Part shown: piece by piece, positions 6,617-9,574 of the stretch | How the letters are laid out: the number at the start of each line of letters is the position of its first letter | Numbering within the stretch: position 1 is the stretch's first letter | Source: Planctomycetota bacterium | Lineage (GTDB): Bacteria; Planctomycetota; UBA1135 | DNA length: 9,574 nucleotides | Reading direction: 5' to 3' | Assembly: GCA_022447335.1 (NCBI GenBank) | Contig: JAKVCF010000090.1 | Span: forward strand, 1 to 9,574 | The notes under the pieces: model-generated | The model's database searches: none | Seen by the model: the letters and a program-made list of their open reading frames with translations, nothing else | Told to the model about the DNA's origin: nothing | Position numbers and translations under genes: made by a program

Positions 6617-7942
6617 TTAGGCGTAAAGGCCGCGCATGTTGTCAAAGTAGGCTACACGCTTGACGCCCAGAATGCAGGTGGCAAGGCGGAGGCCGACTTG
6701 GTGTTCCTTGGCAACCTTGCGAGCCTTGTCGTAGGCTTCAATGACCATGCGGTCGAGTCGTTCAAATACCATTTCTTCGGTCCATTGATAACCCATGCGG
6801 TTCTGTACCCACTCGAAGTAGGCGATCACCGCCGAGCCGGCATTGCCTAATAGATCCGGAACGACTGGGATACCGCGGTCTGACAGGATGCCGTCAGCGC
6901 GTTTGCTGGTTGGTCCGTTGGCTGCCTCGACGATGAGCTTGGCTTGAATTTTTTCGGCGTTGCGGCTGTGAATCGTGTCGGCTGTTGCTGCGGGAATCAG
7001 TACGTCGCAGGAAAGGGTGATGAGTTCCTTCGGATCGAGGGTGTCGCCACCTGAGAAGCCTTCGATGGTTCCGCGCTCGGCACGGTGGGCGAGAAGAGCT
7101 TCGACATCGAGCCCTTCTTTGCGGAATGCGGCTGCACGCAGGTCTCCAGCCGCAATGATGCGGTGGCCGCGGGCGGCTGCTTCGCGCATAACCTGTGCGC
7201 CGACCGTTCCAGCACCTTGCACCACGATGTCGACCGGTCCATCGATATTCATCACGGCCAGGCGGCGCTCCATCAGCACGATTGCGCTGCGGCCGACGGC
7301 GCAGTCACGTCCGTGGGTGCCGGCCAGCCCTTCAGGTTTACCAACTACCACTGCGTTATCGGTGTGGCGCACGTGCATGGAGTAGGTGTCGAGGCACCAG
7401 GCCATGATCTGCTCATTACAGTGCAGATCGGGCGAGATAATATCCTGCTCGGGCCCCAGTAAGTCGAGCAGGCCAGCGGTGTATCGGCGCACGACTGCTT
7501 CAGTGGTTTCCGAAGCTTGGCCGCGCGGGTCGTAATCGACCCCGCCAGCCGAGCCGCCGAAGGGGATGCCGAGTGCAGCGTTCTTCCAGGTGGCCCAGCC
7601 AGCCAAAGCAGCAAGTTCCTCACGCCTGAGACCTTCTTCGAGGCGTAAGCCGCCCAGGCAGGGGCCAAGTGAGAGATTGTGGCGAATGCGGAAACCCTTG
7701 TGGACCTTCACGGCTCCATCCGGGTACTGCACTGGGATCGCGAATTTAAATTGACGGTCTGGGCGACGGAGTACGGCATAGGCATCGGGAGACAGGCCTA
7801 GGCGGGCCGCGGCCTCGTCGAAGCGAGCCATCATGGAGGAGAAGGGGTTCTCCTCGTCGAGTGCCGGTGACGGAGCTTGTTGCTCTTCGACGCCTTCAGT
7901 GGCCAGCTGTTCGCGGAGTTGCTCGGGAGTGGAGTCAGGCAT
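6617..7942 (-). CDS. Glu/Leu/Phe/Val dehydrogenase-family protein lacking catalytic residues (probable pseudoenzyme/regulatory subunit)
   Basis: A 441-residue paralogue of the gene just upstream, alignable over nearly the whole length and ending in the same RGLYA. An acidic, Gln-rich N-terminal extension of about 20 residues is extra. Compared with the partner: the lysine of AKGG (75) is Leu96 in GPCLGG, the catalytic lysine of GGGKGG (111) is Ala132 in GGSAGG, and the serine of VSYFEW (354) is Ala374 in IAYFEW. Lys120 (TWK) and Asp172 (SPDLHCN) remain, as does the nucleotide-binding loop GAGTVG (243-248). The family mechanism needs the catalytic lysine, so oxidative deamination should be lost, while folding, hexamer contacts and possibly cofactor binding are kept. 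The frame is intact, so this is not a decaying pseudogene. I infer a regulatory or structural subunit of a hetero-oligomer. An altered substrate or a different reaction is the alternative. Confidence 0.85.
   Translation of the reverse strand: MPDSTPEQLREQLATEGVEEQQAPSPALDEENPFSSMMARFDEAAARLGLSPDAYAVLRRPDRQFKFAIPVQYPDGAVKVHKGFRIRHNLSLGPCLGGLRLEEGLRREELAALAGWATWKNAALGIPFGGSAGGVDYDPRGQASETTEAVVRRYTAGLLDLLGPEQDIISPDLHCNEQIMAWCLDTYSMHVRHTDNAVVVGKPEGLAGTHGRDCAVGRSAIVLMERRLAVMNIDGPVDIVVQGAGTVGAQVMREAAARGHRIIAAGDLRAAAFRKEGLDVEALLAHRAERGTIEGFSGGDTLDPKELITLSCDVLIPAATADTIHSRNAEKIQAKLIVEAANGPTSKRADGILSDRGIPVVPDLLGNAGSAVIAYFEWVQNRMGYQWTEEMVFERLDRMVIEAYDKARKVAKEHQVGLRLATCILGVKRVAYFDNMRGLYA
6792..6820 (-). 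repeat. 29-nt near-identical block shared by the dehydrogenase paralogues, copy 1
   Basis: Matches 8110-8138 at 28 of 29 bases. It encodes YFEWVQNRM plus two bases of Gly in the second dehydrogenase. The single mismatch is the first base of the Asn/Asp codon; all synonymous positions are the same, unlike the flanking sequence. Confidence 0.7.
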
Positions 7943-9200
7943 ATAGCCCCCTTATTTTCAGGCAGTAAGCAACTCGATCGACACCCACGCAGTAAGCTCC
8001 GATACGCGGGCTGGTTTTGTGACGTTCAGCTGATTCGACCACGGATTGGAAAGCTTCGACCATGATCCTTTCCATGCGTTCAAAGACGTCCTTCTTTTCC
8101 CAGAAGTAGCCCATGCGGTCCTGTACCCACTCGAAGTATGAGACCGTAACTCCGCCAGCGTTGGCGAGGATGTCTGGCACGATAAAGACGCCCTTGTCTT
8201 CAAGAACCTTATCGGCCGCAGCGGTGGTTGGGCCGTTAGCGCCTTCGACGATCACCTTGGCCTTGATTTGGTTGGCGTTCTCCGAGGTGATTTGATTCTC
8301 GGTTGCAGCTGGAACTAGAAGGTCACAATCCAGTTCGAGTAGCTCCTTGCCATCGATGCGATCGGCACCCGGGAAGCCTTCAAGTGTGCGGTTTTCGTCG
8401 AGGTGGGCCAGTACAGAAGGCATGTCGAGGCCATTCTCGTTGTGAATAGCGCCGTAGATGTCTGAGATCGCAATGATCTTGTGCCCCATCTCCTGGATGA
8501 ATTGAGCGCCCAAGCCGCCCACATTTCCGCAACCTTGCACGACTACGCGACAGCCTGAATTTGGCATGCCAATGTGTCTTAGTGCTTCGCGCGCGGAAAT
8601 CGCTACGCCGAGGCCAGTTGCCTCACGTCGGCCTAGCGATCCACCCAAGCCCACTGGCTTGCCGGTCACGATCGCGGTTTGCGTTGCGCGCACGTGAGCG
8701 GAGTAGGTGTCCATAAACCAAGCCATGACCTGTTCATTGGTGTTCATGTCTGGCGCTGGAACATCACGCTCTGGGCCAATGATGTCGAGTAAATTGGCGG
8801 TATAGCGTCGTGTCAGTCGTTCGATCTCACCTGACGACATGCGGCGTGGATCACAGATTATCCCGCCCTTGCCGCCGCCGAAGGGCACGTTTACCACTGC
8901 GCATTTCCAGGTCATCCAAGCAGCGAGTGCGCGCACCTCATCGAGGCTGACGTCGGGTGCGTAGCGAATGCCGCCTTTGGCTGGGCCTCGGGCAATCGAG
9001 TGTTGCACGCGGTAACCGGTGAATACCCGGACCGTTCCGTTATCCATCTGAACCGGGATCGATACGGAGAGCTCGTGCGCGGGCTCAGCCAGGATGGCGG
9101 CCATGCCTGGGTCAAGCTCGAGAAGACCAGTTGCCTGGTCGAGTCTCTGCGTCATCTGAACGTAGGGATTCGACTCGGCGCTCGCGTGGATCGCTGTCAT
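7935..9200 (-). CDS. gdhA: Glutamate dehydrogenase (Glu/Leu/Phe/Val family), catalytically complete
   Basis: Interconverts glutamate with 2-oxoglutarate and ammonia using NAD(P); cytoplasmic, normally a hexamer. The 421-residue protein has the N-terminal substrate domain with GPAKGGIRY (72-80, substrate lysine 75), TWK (97-99), VPFGGGKGGI (105-114, catalytic lysine 111) and PAPDMNTNEQ (148-157, catalytic Asp151). The Rossmann domain has GCGNVG (223-228) and Asp247 at the end of the second strand, which favours NAD but is not decisive. Then follow EGANGPTT (319-326) and NAGGVTVSYFEW (347-358, Ser354). The open frame runs on to 9572, but that part is Arg/Pro-rich, opposite another gene and unlike the family, so I start at ATG 9200; no strong Shine-Dalgarno lies before it. 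A leucine or other amino acid dehydrogenase is possible, but these motifs fit GDH best. It overlaps the paralogue downstream by 8 nt. Confidence 0.92.
   Translation of the reverse strand: MTAIHASAESNPYVQMTQRLDQATGLLELDPGMAAILAEPAHELSVSIPVQMDNGTVRVFTGYRVQHSIARGPAKGGIRYAPDVSLDEVRALAAWMTWKCAVVNVPFGGGKGGIICDPRRMSSGEIERLTRRYTANLLDIIGPERDVPAPDMNTNEQVMAWFMDTYSAHVRATQTAIVTGKPVGLGGSLGRREATGLGVAISAREALRHIGMPNSGCRVVVQGCGNVGGLGAQFIQEMGHKIIAISDIYGAIHNENGLDMPSVLAHLDENRTLEGFPGADRIDGKELLELDCDLLVPAATENQITSENANQIKAKVIVEGANGPTTAAADKVLEDKGVFIVPDILANAGGVTVSYFEWVQDRMGYFWEKKDVFERMERIMVEAFQSVVESAERHKTSPRIGAYCVGVDRVAYCLKIRGLYA
7947..7953 (-). promoter_or_regulatory. Shine-Dalgarno for the second dehydrogenase inside the end of the first
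   Basis: On the minus strand AAGGGGG lies 4 nt before the ATG at 7942 (AAGG core 7 nt away), within the Ile-Arg-Gly codons near the C-terminus of the first dehydrogenase. Together with the 8-nt overlap it supports coupled translation of the pair. Confidence 0.6.
8110..8138 (-). repeat. 29-nt near-identical block shared by the dehydrogenase paralogues, copy 2
   Basis: Partner of 6792-6820, in direct orientation, encoding YFEWVQDRM plus two bases of Gly in the first dehydrogenase. The spacing between copies is about 1.3 kb, one gene length. Confidence 0.7.
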
Positions 9201-9254
9201 GGGTCTGACTGGGGACGTCCTTCGCGCGGGGGTGCCGCTGGCGAGAGTCGGAGA

Positions 9255-9284
9255 ACTGTATCCCGCCGGGAGCGCCCGCGTCAC
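9255..9284 (-). promoter_or_regulatory. Possible sigma70-type promoter for the dehydrogenase pair
   Basis: On the minus strand GTGACG (9279-9284) and TACAGT (9255-9260) resemble -35 and -10 boxes, each matching the consensus at four of six positions, with an 18-bp spacer. This would give a leader of roughly 48 nt before ATG 9200. It is a weak match found by eye, but it sits in the only intergenic space that can drive the pair. Confidence 0.3.
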
Positions 9285-9338
9285 CCCTCGCGTGGGAAAT
9301 CCTTGTGCCCTGGTGTGCTGGATTGGGACAATAACGGC

Positions 9339-9574
9339 ATGGCAGCCACGCGTTTCCCGCGGGATTACCGAGCCAAGCGTCTTCCGATCGTCGAATTGGA
9401 TGGGGGCCGGATTTTGGCGGCGGAAGCTGACTTCGAGGAGCTGCGCGAATTGGGCCTCGATACGGTGCGCGGCGCGATGGATTTCGCGGGCGGTACATTG
9501 GTCCGCGAGGCCGGTCCGCGCACTACGTGCCGCGTAGAGGGTCCGCGCACAACTTTCTTCCTCAAGCGTCACCG
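9339..9574 (+). CDS. Lipopolysaccharide kinase (Kdo/WaaP)-family protein, 3' end outside window
   Basis: The first 78 codons of a gene transcribed away from the dehydrogenase pair, open to the window edge. Residues about 50-78 match the start of the WaaP/RfaP kinase fold: GGTLVREAG, then RTTCRVEG, then TFFLKRH. In WaaP the equivalent is a Gly-x-hydrophobic-x-Arg-Glu strand, an Arg-x-Thr pair and YFLKWH, where the Lys is the ATP-contacting lysine of the eukaryotic-like kinase fold. Family members phosphorylate heptose or Kdo of the LPS core at the inner membrane; some relatives have other or unknown substrates. The start is ATG 9339 with a weak GGGA 10 nt upstream. The frame is open further upstream with GTG and TTG codons (for example 9315, 9303), so the start is uncertain. 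The catalytic loop is outside the window, so activity cannot be judged. Confidence 0.7.
   Translation, partial: MAATRFPRDYRAKRLPIVELDGGRILAAEADFEELRELGLDTVRGAMDFAGGTLVREAGPRTTCRVEGPRTTFFLKRH

Noticed and set aside
6975..7462. Plus-strand open frames opposite the second dehydrogenase
   Set aside because: Low-complexity Arg/Ser/Pro-rich products that are shadows of the intact minus-strand gene.
6617..7942. Second dehydrogenase as a pseudogene
   Set aside because: No frameshift or internal stop, full length, conserved fold motifs and a good ribosome site; only specific active-site positions are changed.
9303..9332. Promoter TTGTGC/GACAAT for the WaaP-like gene
   Set aside because: Poor consensus match, and the predicted transcript start would fall on or next to the ATG at 9339, so support is too weak to list as a feature.
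9201..9572. N-terminal extension of the catalytic dehydrogenase by 124 residues
   Set aside because: The extra part is Arg/Pro/Ala-rich, does not resemble the family, covers the promoter region and lies opposite the WaaP-like gene; the product from ATG 9200 has the normal family length.

Overview
The window is a dense stretch of moderately GC-rich bacterial chromosome with no mobile elements, RNA genes or CRISPR arrays that I can see. It holds eight protein genes; one is cut by the left edge and one by the right edge. The kinase gene at the right edge resembles WaaP/RfaP-type lipopolysaccharide kinases, which points to a Gram-negative cell. The Dxs is of a divergent type (DVSHQCYPHK, GHAGT and GDS where most Dxs have GDG). 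That makes me lean towards Planctomycetota or a deep delta-proteobacterial-like phylum such as Myxococcota, but the taxon is an inference with low certainty.

Left part (about 2-5617, + strand): a five-gene run that looks like one transcription unit. It starts with an unidentified protein that has an Ala/Glu-rich helical N-terminal part and two diverged copies of a ~100-residue domain. Then come xseA and xseB (the two subunits of exodeoxyribonuclease VII), ispA (farnesyl/geranyl diphosphate synthase) and dxs (first enzyme of the MEP isoprenoid pathway). Junctions are 4-nt overlap, 4-nt gap, ~11-nt overlap and 4-nt overlap, so translation is probably coupled throughout. Dxs makes DXP, which leads to IPP and DMAPP, and IspA condenses these into prenyl diphosphates.

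Middle (5618-6593, + strand): an 88-nt spacer with a small hairpin and a perfect 18-bp palindrome, then nadK (NAD kinase). nadK converges on the next block with only 23 nt between the stop codons.

Right part (6617-9200, - strand): a translationally coupled tandem pair of glutamate/leucine-type dehydrogenases that overlap by 8 nt. The first-translated copy has all the expected catalytic residues. The second is full length and intact but has lost the catalytic lysine and both residues expected to bind the substrate side-chain carboxylate. This is the most interesting feature: a catalytic subunit paired with a probable pseudoenzyme partner, reminiscent of the hetero-oligomeric GdhA/GdhB glutamate dehydrogenase of Thermus thermophilus.

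Far right (9339-end, + strand): the first 78 codons of a divergently transcribed LPS-kinase-family protein, separated from the dehydrogenase pair by a 138-bp region that should carry both promoters.
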